Origin: Symsagittifera roscoffensis
Lineage: Eukaryota; Xenacoelomorpha; Acoela; Convolutidae
Assembly: GCF_963678635.1 (NCBI RefSeq)
Contig: NC_087063.1
Location: forward strand, 55,829,504 to 55,893,503
DNA length: 64,000 nucleotides
Direction: 5' to 3'
A program made the translations under genes and the position numbers. The notes below the pieces were generated by a model. It saw nothing but the letters and a program-made list of their open reading frames with translations, made no database searches and was not told the DNA's origin. Below are positions 10,691 through 23,212 of the stretch, piece after piece. Within the stretch, counting starts at the first letter, position 1, and each line of letters begins with the position of its first letter.

Positions 10691-13600
10691 AATTGTTGTT
10701 CTGGTTTTTAGTGATTTGGAGTTGTTGCAAAATTATCGATTACTACGCGTCTTCTTTGTCGGCATATCGTACGCTTCATCTCATATGAAATCATACTGCG
10801 TTCTGTAGAATGGCACATACTCACCGGAAAGATTACTCACTTTTCCCATTGGAAAAATACAGTGCCATGAGACAGACCGGACAAAAAAAAGTAAAATTTT
10901 CTGCTTCACATCAATTCACTACGTGCTATATTTGACATCGTATTGCATGGCTTGAGCACCCTCAATTTTTCAATAGCCTCCACCATATAAAGTCTCTACT
11001 CCGACCTCCAGTGTCAGTTCGTAAGTTGTATTTCCGTACAATATGTTTAAAATATGTTGAGGAGCAGGACGTGTTGGGGCCAATCAAGCAAAATTTATCC
11101 TAATTTACCTCAACCTCAATGGAACAAATTCAGTTGTTTTAGTCCTCAAAAGTAAATTGAAGAAGTTCTGTGGTCAGAAAGAAGAATGAGTGAGTCACGC
11201 TTCTCGGAAGACTACTCAAGTTTCTTTACGTCAATACAAAAAGAACAGTTCTCTTAATTGATAAGAAGCAAACATGCAGGCTGGGTTGCTTTAAATATAC
11301 ACATCCGCTCAAGACGTGTAAGTAAGAAGTACATAATTCTGAAAACACAAAGAAAAGTTGTATTGCACATTCATAATTGCAGCATGTTCAAAACAAGATC
11401 AGCTGAAGTTTATAATTTTTTTTGTATTTATGTCAGTGTAATTGCTCTAATAAATTTCTTATGCTATGTGCTTGAAAACTCCTTTAAAGTCTCTGACATC
11501 TTCTTATTTATTTTTCGTGGTATTAGGCTGCTTCATTACTCCATGTCTTTTGTCCGCGACGTCGGTTATACACTCGCGGTTCTTGTGCCTTGTGACACGT
11601 CAGTAGCTCTTCGCTCACTGTTGGAAGCAGTCCTCATCCACGCAGTCCTGCAGTTATTATTGCATTCCCATAAGTTATGAAAACTCATCTGATGGCTTTT
11701 CAAACAATATCCAGCTAAAACGAGCTCTACACTCTGCTGTGTTTTGATAACTTTTTTCTTGCATAATTCTGCGCCACAGCAGTCATTTTAGCTGTGAACG
11801 TCAATAATTTCCTGGCCCATTGTTTGTTCAGCTCCATGAAAAGTTCAGTGTCTTGCACATTGTCTCTAATAGATTCATTTTTTTATTCATTGGCGATTCT
11901 TGCTCTCTCCCATTAACCAATTAGGTTTTTAAATTGTTTTGAGTTATTGCGAAAATTATCTATCCTTACACGTCTTCTTTGTGAAATGAAATCGACATTA
12001 CCCTGCTTTCTGTAGAATGGCACATTCTCACCGGAAAGATTAGTCATTGTTCCCATTAAAAATCTATCCAACAAGTAAATCATTGAATTACTACAGTGCC
12101 ATGAGCCAAAATATAAACCAAAAATTAAAATATAAACCGGACAAATACAACTAAAAAGTAAAATTATCTGCATCACATCAATTCACTACGTGTTTTATTT
12201 GGCATCATATTGCATGGCTTTAGCCTCCTCAATTTTTAAATAGCCTCCACCATGAGGTTATGACTTACTATAAAGTCGCAATTCCAACCTACAGCGTCAG
12301 TTCGTAATTTATACTTCCATATACTATATTGAAAAAATATCGAGGATCAGGACGTGTTGAGACCAAACAAGCAAAATTTATCCAAGTTTACCTCATCCTC
12401 ACTGGAATCAATTCATTTGTTTCTAGTCCTCAAAGGTAAATTGAAGAACTGTGTGGTCAGAGAGAATAATGGGTGAGTCACGCTTCTCAAAAGACCACTC
12501 AAGTTTTTTCACGTCAATACAAAAAAAACGGTTCTTTTAATTGATAAGGAACAAAAAAGCAGGCTAGGTTACTTTAATTATAAACATCCGCTCAAGACTG
12601 TAAATAAGAAATACATAATTCTGAAAACACAAACAAAAATTGTATGGCGCACTCATAAACGCAGCCTTTAAAAACTCAAAACAATTATAGCTGAAGTTTT
12701 TAATCTTGTTTTTTCTTGTAAAGCCGTCATTTTCTCTCATGTATTGTATATATATCTTTAAAAGTCCTTAAAATTCTCTCTCTTTTCTTATTGATTTTCC
12801 GTGGTATTCGGCTGTTTCTTTACTCCATATCTTCTGTCCGCAACATCGGTTATGCACTCCCGATTATTGTGCCTTGTGACACGTCAGTGACTCTTCGCCC
12901 ACTGTTGGCAGCAGTCCTCATCCACACATTCCTGCAGTTATTATTGCATTCCCTAAGTTACGAAAACTCACCTGATGGCTTTTCAAACAATATTCAGCTA
13001 AAACGAGCTCTACACTCTGCTGTGTTTTGATAACTTTTTTCTTGCGTAATTCTACGCCTCAGCAGTCATTTAAGCTGTGAACGTCAATATTTTCCGGGCC
13101 CATTGTTTCTTCAGCTCCATGAAAAGTTCAAAATCTTGCAGATTGTCCCTAGTAGATTCATTTTTTTTTCATTGGTGATGCTTGCTTATTGTTTACTTTC
13201 GAAGGAACCTCCAGCCATCTAATCGCCATCATCACTCCCGTTATTGGTATCTCACTCCCGTTAAATGGTATTTTACCCCCAAATCTCACTGCTATCTCAC
13301 TCCAGTAACCACTTAGGTTTTTAGTGGTTTTGAGGTATTGCAAAAATTATCGATCCTCACGCGTCTTCTTTGTGAATTGAAAATTTCAAAAGAATTACGT
13401 TCAGCATTTCACCGTCTTGTTTTTTTTTGCAAATAACAATCGTAGTTACTATTTTCGGCAAATCGCACGCTCAACCTCATAGGAAATCACCCTGCGTTCT
13501 GTAGAATGGCACATACTCACCAGAAAGATTAGTCATTGTTCCCATTGAATGTCTATCCAATTAGTAAATCATTGAATTACTACAGTGCCAAGAGACAAAA

Positions 13601-15112
13601 TAAAAACCAAAAATTAAAAATAAACCGGGCAAATACAAACTAAAAAGTAAAATTATCTGCATCACATCAATTCACTACGTGTTTTATTTGGCATCATATT
13701 GCATGGCTTTAGCTTCCTCAATTTTTAATTAGCCTCCACCATGAGGTTATGACTTACTATAAAGTCGCTATTCCAACCTCCGGTGTCAGTTCGTAATTTA
13801 TGTTTTCGTATACTATGTTCAAAACATATTGAGAATCAGGACGTGTTGAGGCCATACAAGCAAAATTTTTTCTAGTTTACCTCATCTTCACTGGAATCAA
13901 TTCAGTTGATTCTAGTCATCAAAAGTAAATTGATGAACTCTGTGGTCAGAAAGAATAGTGGGTGAGTCACGCTTCTCAAAAGTCTACTCAAGTTTTTTCA
14001 CGTCAATACAAAAAGAACAGTTCTCTTAATTGATAAGGAACAAACAAGCAGGCTAGGTTACTTTAATTATATACATCTGCTCAGGACTGTAAATAATAAT
14101 TAAATAGTTCTGAAAACACAAACAAAAATTGTATGGCGCACTCAGAAATGCAGTCTTTAAAAACTCAAAACAAACATAGCTGAAGTTTTTAATCGTGTTT
14201 TTCTTGTAAAGCCGTCATTTGCTCTCATGTATTTTTTATGCTTTAGGCTCAAAAGTCCTTTAAAATCTCCAACTTCTTCTTATTGATTTTTCGTGGGTCG
14301 GCTGTTTCATTACTCCATGTCTTCTGTCCTCGACATTGACTATGCACTCGCGGTTCTTGTGCCTTGTGACACGTCAGTTGCTCTTCGCCCTCTGTTGGAA
14401 GCAGTCCTCATCCACTCTGTCCTGCAATTATTATTGCATTTCCGTAAGTTCCAAAAACTCACCTGATAGCTTTTCAAAGCTAGATCAGTGTACTTGCTCT
14501 AATGTGTTTTTTATGCTTTGTGCTTTAAGTGTTCTTTAAAGTCTCTAACTTCTTGTTATTGATTTTTCGTTGTATTCGGCTGTTTCATTACTCCATGTCT
14601 TTTGTCCGCGACATCGACTATGCACTCGCGGTTCATGTGCCTTGTGACACTTGTGCCCGCTGTTTTGCAAGCATTCCTCATCCTCTCAGTCCTTCAATTA
14701 TTAGTGCATTCCAGTAAGTTACGAAAACTCACCTGATGCCTTTTCGAACAAAATCCAGCTAAAACGAGCTCTACAGTCTGCTGTAATTTGATAACTTTTT
14801 TCTTGCAAGATCCTACGCCCCGGCAGTCATATTGGCTTCAAACATCAATATTTTCCGGGCCCATATTTTCTTCAGTAACATGAGAAACTCAGTATTTTGC
14901 ACATTGTCTCTAATAGATTCGTTTTTTTTTTTCATTCATTGGTGGTTCTTGCTTATTGTTCACTTTCGTGGGAGCCTCTAGCCATCTAATCGCCATCATC
15001 ACTCCCATTAGGACTATCGTTACTTGTTGCGAAGAGTCTGTGAAGTCGATGGAGAGCAGCTGTTCAGCGTCGTAGATCAGTACTAGAGTACTTTGCACTG
15101 GATACTACCATG
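10690..15112. repeat. Array of ~1.2-1.4 kb direct repeats
   Basis: Landmarks recur in the same order. TTGCAAAAATTATCGAT with CGCGTCTTCTTTGT occurs at about 10,720, 11,945 and 13,330. GGACGTGTTGAGGCC-like blocks occur at about 11,067, 12,350 and 13,840. TGCCTTGTGACACGTCAGT occurs at about 11,590, 12,868 and 14,360, with a truncated extra copy near 14,640. The last unit contains a further partial internal duplication (about 14,210-14,470 repeated at 14,500-14,715). A short open segment, FRGIRL..YS.S.VR....., is kept in three units, but I recognise no protein in it. Confidence 0.75.
14931..15112 (+). repeat. Left arm of inverted repeat flanking the assembly gap
   Basis: About 182 bp that recurs almost exactly inverted at 15,378-15,559. 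By eye only a few mismatches separate the arms. Confidence 0.9.
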
Positions 15113-15177
15113 TCTGCAACAGACTGTGGCAAAAAATTTCATCGTGTGTGTCATTATGGCGCTAATCCAGTTACATT

Positions 15178-15377
15178 NNNNNNNNNNNNNNNNNNNNNNN
15201 NNNNNNNNNNNNNNNNNNNNNNNNNNNNNNNNNNNNNNNNNNNNNNNNNNNNNNNNNNNNNNNNNNNNNNNNNNNNNNNNNNNNNNNNNNNNNNNNNNNN
15301 NNNNNNNNNNNNNNNNNNNNNNNNNNNNNNNNNNNNNNNNNNNNNNNNNNNNNNNNNNNNNNNNNNNNNNNNNNNNN
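15178..15377. other. Assembly gap (200 N)
   Basis: Exactly 200 unknown bases, a typical placeholder length, so the true distance is probably not known. The gap sits between the arms of an inverted repeat. Confidence 0.99.
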
Positions 15378-15559
15378 CATGGTAGTATCCAGTGCAAAGT
15401 ACTCTAGTACTGATCTACGACGCTGAACAGCTGCTCTCCATCGACTTCACAGACTCATCGCAACAAGTAACGATAGTCCTAATGGGAGTGATGATGGCGA
15501 TTAGATGGCTAGAGGCTCCCACGAAAGTGAACAATAAGCAAGAACCATCAATGAATATA
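15378..15559 (-). repeat. Right arm of inverted repeat flanking the gap
   Basis: Starts CATGGTAGTATCCAGTGC exactly at the gap edge and is the inverse of 14,931-15,112. It could be a true palindrome or an assembly join of two orientations of the same repeat. Confidence 0.9.
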
Positions 15560-16948
15560 TATCAGTTCCACACCACAGATTCTTTCCAGACAGCTATCAA
15601 GTTCTGTGCAGTCTTACGATCTCTTACCAAGTAGCTCGACAGTCTTTTTTCAATTTCTTCTAGAGGCTACAATAACTTATGTTGTGCATGGTTAACTGGA
15701 TCTTGCACATTACAGTCGGCATTAAATTCTCTTTCGACTTGTGTTGCTCGCAAAATCATGCAGATGTGAGCACCATTATAGCTCAATAAATCCCTCCCTA
15801 CCATCAGGCTTGATCACTAATAATTATCCTAGAAAAAATATCCAAGTTCTGTCCTTCTGTCAGATTTTGTTATAGAAGGTGCAACTACCTCTTCTTCAAT
15901 AAACTAGTCCTAGCTTGACTTTTTGACTTACTATATGTCTCACGCTTGACGTTCTGGACCCGCAAGAAACTATATCTCTCACCCTTGATAATTCAGTAAC
16001 AGAATCAATTTAGTACAAGTAAAAACAGAAAGCACGCACGTCTCCGTTTATGAATGGGTTGTTTCGTCTATTTTTCTTCTTTTTTCTCATTTTGTCTTTC
16101 TTCCTCGAAGGCTCCAATTCTACTGGTTCTTTCAGTTTTAGACGTTTGGGTTTCTGAACTTCCTGCAACGTTTTGCCCATATGAACAGAGCTGGTACTGA
16201 TGTTTGTTCCAACAAGAGTCTCGCCGTTTTGTACACGCCAATCATACTCCTTTATTCATCACCAACGTTTTGAGGGCCATCATCAAGAATACTCATTTCT
16301 CTTTCAACCTCTTTCTCTCATCATATTCATACACAGTCCTGAAGAAGTCCGTTATACACCAGGTCAGTCTAACTTGTAAATCGGTTCTGACAGTTAGCAG
16401 TGCCATAAGGGCTTGTGCTTTTGGTGCTTTCTCGTTCCTTTCTTGCAATAACGTTACAAGGTTACCCCCTATGGTAAGCTTGTAAGATGCTTCACTGTAC
16501 CAGACGGTTAATGACTAGAAAAATCATCGTGTGTCAACATGATGCTTCTCCACTTACAATGTCATCTTTCATCTTCCATCAGAAAAAATTCAATCTCATC
16601 ACTTCCATCCACTGTATTGTAATCCGTGTATACTGATTGCTTTAGCAGCTTTCTTCTAATATCTCTGAAGTTTCAGACAGCATGTCCCATGAATTTATTT
16701 CCAAGTATCGATGCCAGTTCACTGATGATCAATGTGGAAACTACGGCAAAAATAATACAAAGCAGCTCGTAAGTGTTATATATCTTACACATCTCGCACG
16801 TGTCACGCAATTTTGCACTCTGAAGGTTTGATTAATTAAAGTTCGTACCCCACTCTCATACCACACTAGCATTCGTCCAATTGCTCTGTAATTTTGTGGA
16901 GTAGTTGTAAATTCAGTCCCCTAGCTTCATTTTTTAAACTCTTTCTTC
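15560..16948 (-). pseudogene. Unrecognised degraded coding sequence, left of the gypsy insertion
   Basis: Minus-strand frames such as LTIGGNLVTLLQERNEKAPK (near 16,450) and a Lys-rich stretch near 16,090-16,180 look like decayed protein, broken by several stops. The part from about 16,790 to 16,925 is clearly related to 27,560-27,700 (shared CATTCGTCCAATTG and CTCGCA.GTGTCAC). The two were therefore once the same sequence, and this copy was split by the Ty3/gypsy element that follows. The function is unknown. A retroelement gag is possible but unproven. Confidence 0.4.
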
Positions 16949-18681
16949 TGCGCGAACCCCCTCAAATCGGAACTGAGAAAGCTAATGTTATGAAATTCAG
17001 AGGAGCGATACTAGAGATGATTGGACCCGGGCATACAAAAATTGGGACCATCAGACCATTGGGGGGCAAGTGATAACGGGCATACAAAAATCGGGACCAT
17101 CAGACCATTGGGGGGCAAGTGATAATGGCCCTATCAGAACTCGGAAACTAGCGGCGGTTTTGGGCTCAAATTCTAGTATGTTGTAAGCCTAGTTAAGGGA
17201 AGCTTAAGTTTAGAACCTCAGACCCCTAACACCCCAACTTCCGGTTTTATGCCCTAAGTAAACAAACCCACCCGTAACTTCCAGAAGTCGTTTCTCGGCC
17301 ACCAATGATCTCAGGGAGCTGAAATTTGGAGGGATGATAAATAGTGGCAAGATACATCTTGTATTATAATTTGAACCAAATCCGGCGGTTTGACCGGAAG
17401 CTATTAGCACTTGGAAAAGCACCCTCTCAGACCGAAATAGGCAATTTACGCGAAATGATGAACGGTGGCTTAAGTATTTTTTTGCGGCAAGGGACATAAG
17501 ATACGGACCCCGAAAAAAGACCCCTTGCGAGTGAAAACCCTCTGGTGACTCTTTCCGTCGTTAATAGCTTTTTTCCCGGAAAAGTGATAATGGACCTTAG
17601 AAATGGTATAACTTGTGGAGTATTAAAGGGATCTGCATGAAACTTGGTAGTTAGAACCCCCATGGTATTCTAAACCCAATTATGGAAGTTTGACCCCGAT
17701 TGACCCCTGGGTGAGCTTAAGTTGACCTTTGGCTTTTTGACCCCAAAATTGCATGGAAAGCCCTAAGGTTAACGGGATAACTAAAATAAAGACCTTGGGA
17801 GGATTACTGAGTAAACAAAGCATGGTTTGGAGGTTGAGCTGAACTCGAGAGCTGAAGTTCACAGAGTTCAGGAATTGGTTTATTAGAATCGTATGACATT
17901 TGCTTGCTTGGTCAAATTGTGACAGCTACCGCATACTGGGTATCTAATAAGTGTGAAAAGAGTGATAATAGAAACCAAAGTTGGCACGTGGCAGAGTTTA
18001 CAGGGGAGAGATATAGCCTTAAAAATGTGCGGACGGGTGATTTAGGCGGATGTCAGGACTGATAGGGAATGGCTTGACTTAAGTAAAACTGAGTGAAAAG
18101 AAAGATATGTAATTGGAGGGTACCGGAGAGCTTTTAAGAGTCAGAACAGTGTTAGCTACTATTAAGGGTAGTTGGTTCTCCGTTAGTTAGTGAGAACAAT
18201 TTTTGATGGTTAGTCAAGTAATTGGTTCTCGGAGTAGGAGACCAGTAGATAGTTAGATCTCATCAGAGATTCTCTAGAGAGAGAATATTCAGTGTTAGTG
18301 GAGTAGTTGGAAGTTAATTGCAAGTAGGCAATTTGGCCGATAAATCGCAGACCATCCCTCTGACTTCATTATTAGATTATATCCTGGCCATTCAGATCCC
18401 TCTGTAATTGGACATATAATCATCTAAATTAAATAATCATTGGAAATTCTTGCGAATGTATCGAGTAGACGGGACAAGACAGTCGGAATAGCACGAATCA
18501 CGGGGCGAGCAGCACAGTACAGTACAGAGCAGCTAACCACCAAGTCAACCCTTTTGGGATTGTGAACAGTACTGGGAGACGGTTGCCTCTCTGGCCTCAG
18601 TACCAAAGAGAACATATTGCGGCGGTGTGAAATAGTGAGCAAGACCGGCCTAGAGATATTGTGGATTCCCCCACGTTTACA
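16949..18681 (+). repeat. 5' LTR of degenerate Ty3/gypsy element
   Basis: About 1.73 kb that matches 23,210-25,433 over its length, ending ...CCCACGTTTACA in both. The start is uncertain by some tens of bases; TG at 16,949 is my best guess. It contains a local tandem duplication of GGGCATACAAAAAT..GGGGGGCAAGTGATAA (about 17,028-17,130) that is single in the other LTR. It lacks a ~480-bp segment present in the 3' LTR. Confidence 0.8.
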
Positions 18682-18682
18682 G

Positions 18683-18700
18683 TGGCGCTCCCGAGTGGGC
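18683..18700 (+). promoter_or_regulatory. Primer binding site
   Basis: TGGCGCTCCCGAGTGGGC begins one base after the 5' LTR ends. TGG at the LTR edge pairs with a tRNA CCA end, as in retroelements. The primer tRNA was not identified. Confidence 0.6.
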
Positions 18701-18746
18701 GAATTCTGGATTGCAGTTGCACAGTGTGTGTTGCTAATTGACGATA

Positions 18747-19830
18747 TGGAAGAACAGGACAGGCGGCTGATTGCTGAAGCGGCAGTTGCAGCAGCGAACG
18801 CGCTGGGCATACAACAATGCGTATTTGGATTCGGGACAAAACGGCCGGATCGTTTTCTTCCAGTACCTATCAGAACTGGGCAGACTAGAGGAATCACTTT
18901 GCCTGGATAGCAGACGCCAATCGATGGGACGATGAGCAGACCAGGATGGTGCTGCCGACTTGTCTGACAGGCTGGGCATTGGATGAGTTCACGAATATGC
19001 CAGCTCACTTTCGAGAGGAAAATGACGGGTTCGAGAAGCCGACGCTAGGCCGAATGCTCGCGGAACTCGATCAGAGGATGATGCCCTTTCAGACACAATC
19101 AGCTGCGAGTGCTGAACTCAAGAACCTCATGCAGGAGGAAGGCGAGGGCTTGAGAGATTTTGCAAGACGAGTGCGATACTTGGGTTAAGTTGCAAATACA
19201 AACCTGGGAGCTCAAGGCCGAGACGACATGAACCGCGAACATTTCACTGATGAATTGTGTGATTTCGAGCTTCAGCAATTGCTGCTGCGAGAAAACCTCG
19301 AGAATTTCAACCAGACGGTGGCCCGAGCACATGCTCTAGATATGGCACGCAAAACAGTCAGGATGAAGAGTCGGAGACGGCCAAATCAAGTTCGGTCGGT
19401 GCACGATGTTCAAGACCTGACGACTGAGGCGGGCGGAGACAATACGCTGACTGCCGAGACTCAACAGATACGGACGGAGCTGACGAGATTGCAAATGATG
19501 AAGGCTCAGAACAACCTGGCGAAGCAAATTGATGTCCAGAGTTTGAGGTATGATGCAGTGAAATTGCAGAAGCAGATGCAGAAATCACGCCAGAACGATC
19601 TGGCGGCTCAAATGATGGCCCAGATGCAGAACTTAACGGCAATGATAGGTAGGTTCGTTGATCCTTGTAACCCCAAGCCATAGAGTCAAACCCGACGGGG
19701 AGAGAATCAGCAACGCGACTTTATGAACCCAAATGGGCGACAGAGTGGAAACAACCCATGAACCCAGGGTGGTTGTTTTAATTGTAGACAGGTGGGCCAC
19801 ATTGCAAAAGGATGTCCCCAAAGAAGCGCT
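18747..19830 (+). pseudogene. Degenerate Ty3/gypsy gag
   Basis: Gag-like frames 18,747-18,910, 18,946-19,188 and 19,228-19,683 follow each other with small frameshifts or stops. They include retrotransposon-gag features: LPTCLTGWALDEFTNMP, then MQEEGEGLRDFARRVRYLG, then a Q/M-rich helical tail. A zinc knuckle CFNCRQVGHIAKGC (C-x2-C-x4-H-x4-C) lies at about 19,772-19,815 after another stop. Its role would be capsid and RNA packaging. It is clearly non-functional now. Confidence 0.8.
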
Positions 19831-20135
19831 AACCATTTAAACTACCAAGGGCCGGGCAGTAGGCAAGTTCGAAGGAGGATTTTTCCCGGCCGAATTTAAA
19901 AAACAGCAGGCGGAAAGGCCAACGCAAGCTACAGGAACTCAGTCTTGCCAGCGTTACGATACGAATGCAAATAATGATGGAGAAGGGCAGAGCGAGAAGA
20001 TATTGGAGCAGGAACAAGTTCTATCGCTATTCGAGCGACTACCAAGGATCAGAGAGAGCGATCCAAAACTGGAAACGAAACAGAGTTCGCGGACGCGCAT
20101 CGAGCGTATTGAGATCAGTCATGATGTCAGCGATC

Positions 20136-20270
20136 CACGCGGAGCAGTCGTTAATGCTTGCGTAGGCGCAACCCATGTTGACGTGCTGCTTGATACAGGA
20201 GCCACCACCGACCTCATAAGGACAGATTTTGCGCGGAGATGGTTGACGCACCGACGATGGAACGCTAGGT
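20136..20270 (+). pseudogene. Ty3/gypsy aspartic protease remnant
   Basis: VDVLLDTGATTDLIRTDFA carries an intact D-T-G-A catalytic motif of a retroelement protease. The frame breaks about 15 codons later, and 20,338-20,500 continues the protease C-terminal part (KTEMVLGLRLMKEYQC, the usual ILG..W/L.. region). Confidence 0.75.
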
Positions 20271-20788
20271 AGGTCGACTGGAGACAGCAGACGGACAAAT
20301 AATAGCGGTCGACGGAGTTGTCAGAACTCGCTTCAAGTTGAGCGACATTGCCGAAGAAATCGAAGCGCTTGTGGTCCCGAAACTGAAAACCGAGATGGTC
20401 CTAGGACTACGATTGATGAAAGAGTATCAGTGCTCTTTGGTGTTCAGTCGCGGAGAAGATTTCTTGTGGACGGCGACGAGAGAAGTTTCAATGGTACCCA
20501 TACGGCACTTGACTCATAGGCCTTCTCTGCCACATGAACCGGGCGGACAGATCAAAGGAGATCATAATCCAAGAACAGACATGCGGAAGAGGTTGATTGC
20601 GAAGATAACAGCGGCAGTGGAGTCTCCCGACGAAATGTTGGAAGGGTGGCCGACAAGTTATGACTATCACAGCATAATTGTGGTTCAAGAAACGAAAGTG
20701 GAAGAATACGAAATGTACGGGTGCCCAAGGCCTGTTTTATTAGATGAAGCTATGAGACGAACTCGTGGAGGAGGCCGAACAGAGATAG

Positions 20789-22660
20789 TTGCAGTGGTTC
20801 CAGAGAAAGAGGTGGACGATTCGATTGGAACGAACGAACAAAGAGATTGCGACAATGCAGGAAGAAGTCGAAGCGATTGCGCGAGTATTCTACTGGGCAG
20901 GAATAGCAGACGAGATGAGCGATATGCCTTCATTGGGAACGAAACCTATTCCGAAGGGCCAGGCAATTCAGTACGGACCTGAGGCGTTGGCGTACTGGTC
21001 GAGGTGGGATGAGTTGAGTATTCGGGGAGGAATACTTTACAAGAAATGGTTCTAGAGATATGGGTAAAAGCCGACACTTTTGACGGTTGTTCCACCAGCA
21101 GTGCGAAAAGAAATCCTCGGACAGTTTGATTCAATGGAGACCAGAGGAGGACAGCTTGCAACCGAGAAGATGTTGGCGAAGATACGACGACGATATTGGT
21201 GGCCGACGATGAGGACGGATGTCGAAAGAAAAGTCCAGTGGTGCTTAAGCCAAGCAGCACACAGTGCCAGTGGGAAAAGGAAGCGAGCTGCTGTTCAGGC
21301 CCCATTTGATCCCGGAATCAGATTCAGTACGATGGCAGTGGACATATTGGGTCTTATGATGATGGCGACGCGGACAAGAGCGAAGCATGTATTGGCGATG
21401 ACGGACATGTTCACGATGTATGCGTTTGCAGTCCCTCTTGTATCAACAGATACATCAGACGTGGCTCAAGCAATTGTGGAACATTGGGTACTGAAGTTTG
21501 GAACTCCCAAAGCTTTGAGTACGGTCCAGGGAAAAGTCATTGGCAGTAAACTGATCAAGAGATGTGCAGACTCTTGGGAATTGATGTAACCCCGACTTTG
21601 CCATACAAACCCGAAGTTAGAGAGCTGACAGGGCGATGTAACGATAAGATGACGAATATGATTCCAAAATGCTGTGCGGAGAACCCAAAGACGTGGGATA
21701 CGATGTTGCCGTATTTGAGTTTTGGGTACAACAGGACTATTCATCGGACGACGGGAGCGACGCCATTCAGTCTGGTTCATGGTCAGGAATGCCAGTACCC
21801 CATTGACCTGTTCTACGCGAAACCTCACGACGAAGTGCTGACGAATGATGGTTTTGCAGAGGAACTAGATGAGCTCTTCCGAGATGCTCATAGCAGTGCC
21901 AGAGAAATCTTCGGGATGGATCAACGACGACAACAGGATCAGTACTGGAAGAAAGTTCATGGAGAACCATACGCAGCTGGAGATGAAGTCTGGGTGTGGG
22001 CGAAGGAAAAGTTCAAGTCGAGTAAGCACTTTGATCCATGGGAAGGACCTTATGTTGTACTGGCGAGAAAGTCTGAAGTGAACTACAAGATGGCAAAGTA
22101 GTCAACTCCCAGCAAAGTCAAGTTCTTGCACTTCAACATGCTGAAGCGATTCGAAGAAGAGACGGCACAGTCAGATGAGGCTACTAGCAGCAAGCGACCG
22201 ACACCCTATCGGTCGGTTAACTTCTTCGATGACCCGGAGATGTTTGATGAAGATGAGTTGTTGTAGGCGAACAACGGGGATGGTTTTAGCCATGACCCAG
22301 GCCCACGAGATGTACCAGTGAGATTGTTACCTGTGAGAAATCGAGCAGTCGAGCCACAATCCGCCCGGGAGAAATGTGCGAATTCGGGCGATGCCTGAAC
22401 ACTTCGCTGATCCACCACGAATGATGCGGGAAGTGGCTATGAGGGAAGAAGATGCGAATGAGGCATACGATGAGACGGAGCTGGAGGCCAGAAGGGAAGA
22501 GGAGCCAGCGAATCTACCCTGTGGAGCGGAGGACAGACCAGCTGGCGAGGTGATGGCTGCCAAACCGGTGATGGAAATTGGAACTGCAGATGATGGCGGT
22601 CGACTAACTCGAGTAAGGAGACCACCTGTACGGTTTGGAATCGACGAGTTTGCGAGTTAA
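20789..22660 (+). pseudogene. Ty3/gypsy integrase remnant; RT and RNase H missing
   Basis: Frames 20,789-21,055, 21,080-21,589, 21,562-22,101 and 22,376-22,660 give the linker, zinc-binding region, core and tail of integrase. RRRYWWPTMRTDVERKVQWC marks the H2C2 region, although its histidines are lost. AVDILG gives the first catalytic Asp, but the expected TDQG is TVQG and the third acidic residue is not in place. GATPFSLVHGQE and the C-terminal VWVWAKEKFKSS..FDPWEGPY follow. Nothing resembling RT or RNase H lies between protease and integrase, so that ~1.5 kb was deleted. The copy is dead. Confidence 0.8.
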
Positions 22661-23212
22661 AACTTACATTAGCAAACTGTCTCTTTTTTATCTCATTAGT
22701 TGGCGCTTATTTACATTGAGTGCAATCCCACCTGAACTGTTGTGCAGATTACTAGCTATAACAATTGATAGTGATGATTATGATTGTGAAAGAGTTGGAT
22801 CGTACCATGAAGAGTAAAATTAATTCAGTTACGTCCCCTCTTAGGTTACTCTTTGTGCTACATCAATGTTTATTTAACGGGGACTAACTGTTGGGTCCGC
22901 GATATTTCAAGGGTAAAATTGTGAAGGGAGGGAAAATGACTAAATGTTAGGGAGCACGGCGAAGCGAGGAGTTATGTAACTTATCATTAGGCCTTGTTAG
23001 GAGTTATTTTTAGCATTATTCGGGAGAATAAAAGACTAGAAGGAAGACTGTAGAATTGGTGATTCTATTGTATTACATGCTATAGTAACCTGAACATAAG
23101 ATTGATTCCTCATTAAGTTAAGCAGTAGAGCAAACAAAGGGTAAAGTTCGAAATAGTTTAATCTTCGAAGATATCATCCCTCCTATGCCAGAAAACAAAA
23201 TTTGACAAAATC

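Noticed and set aside
15083-15407. ORFs of about 100 codons across the N gap
   Set aside because: Most codons are unknown bases; the ends come from the inverted repeat.
18424-19008. 194-codon minus-strand ORF
   Set aside because: Covers the LTR end, primer site and gag start of the plus-strand gypsy element; it is antisense to recognisable features.
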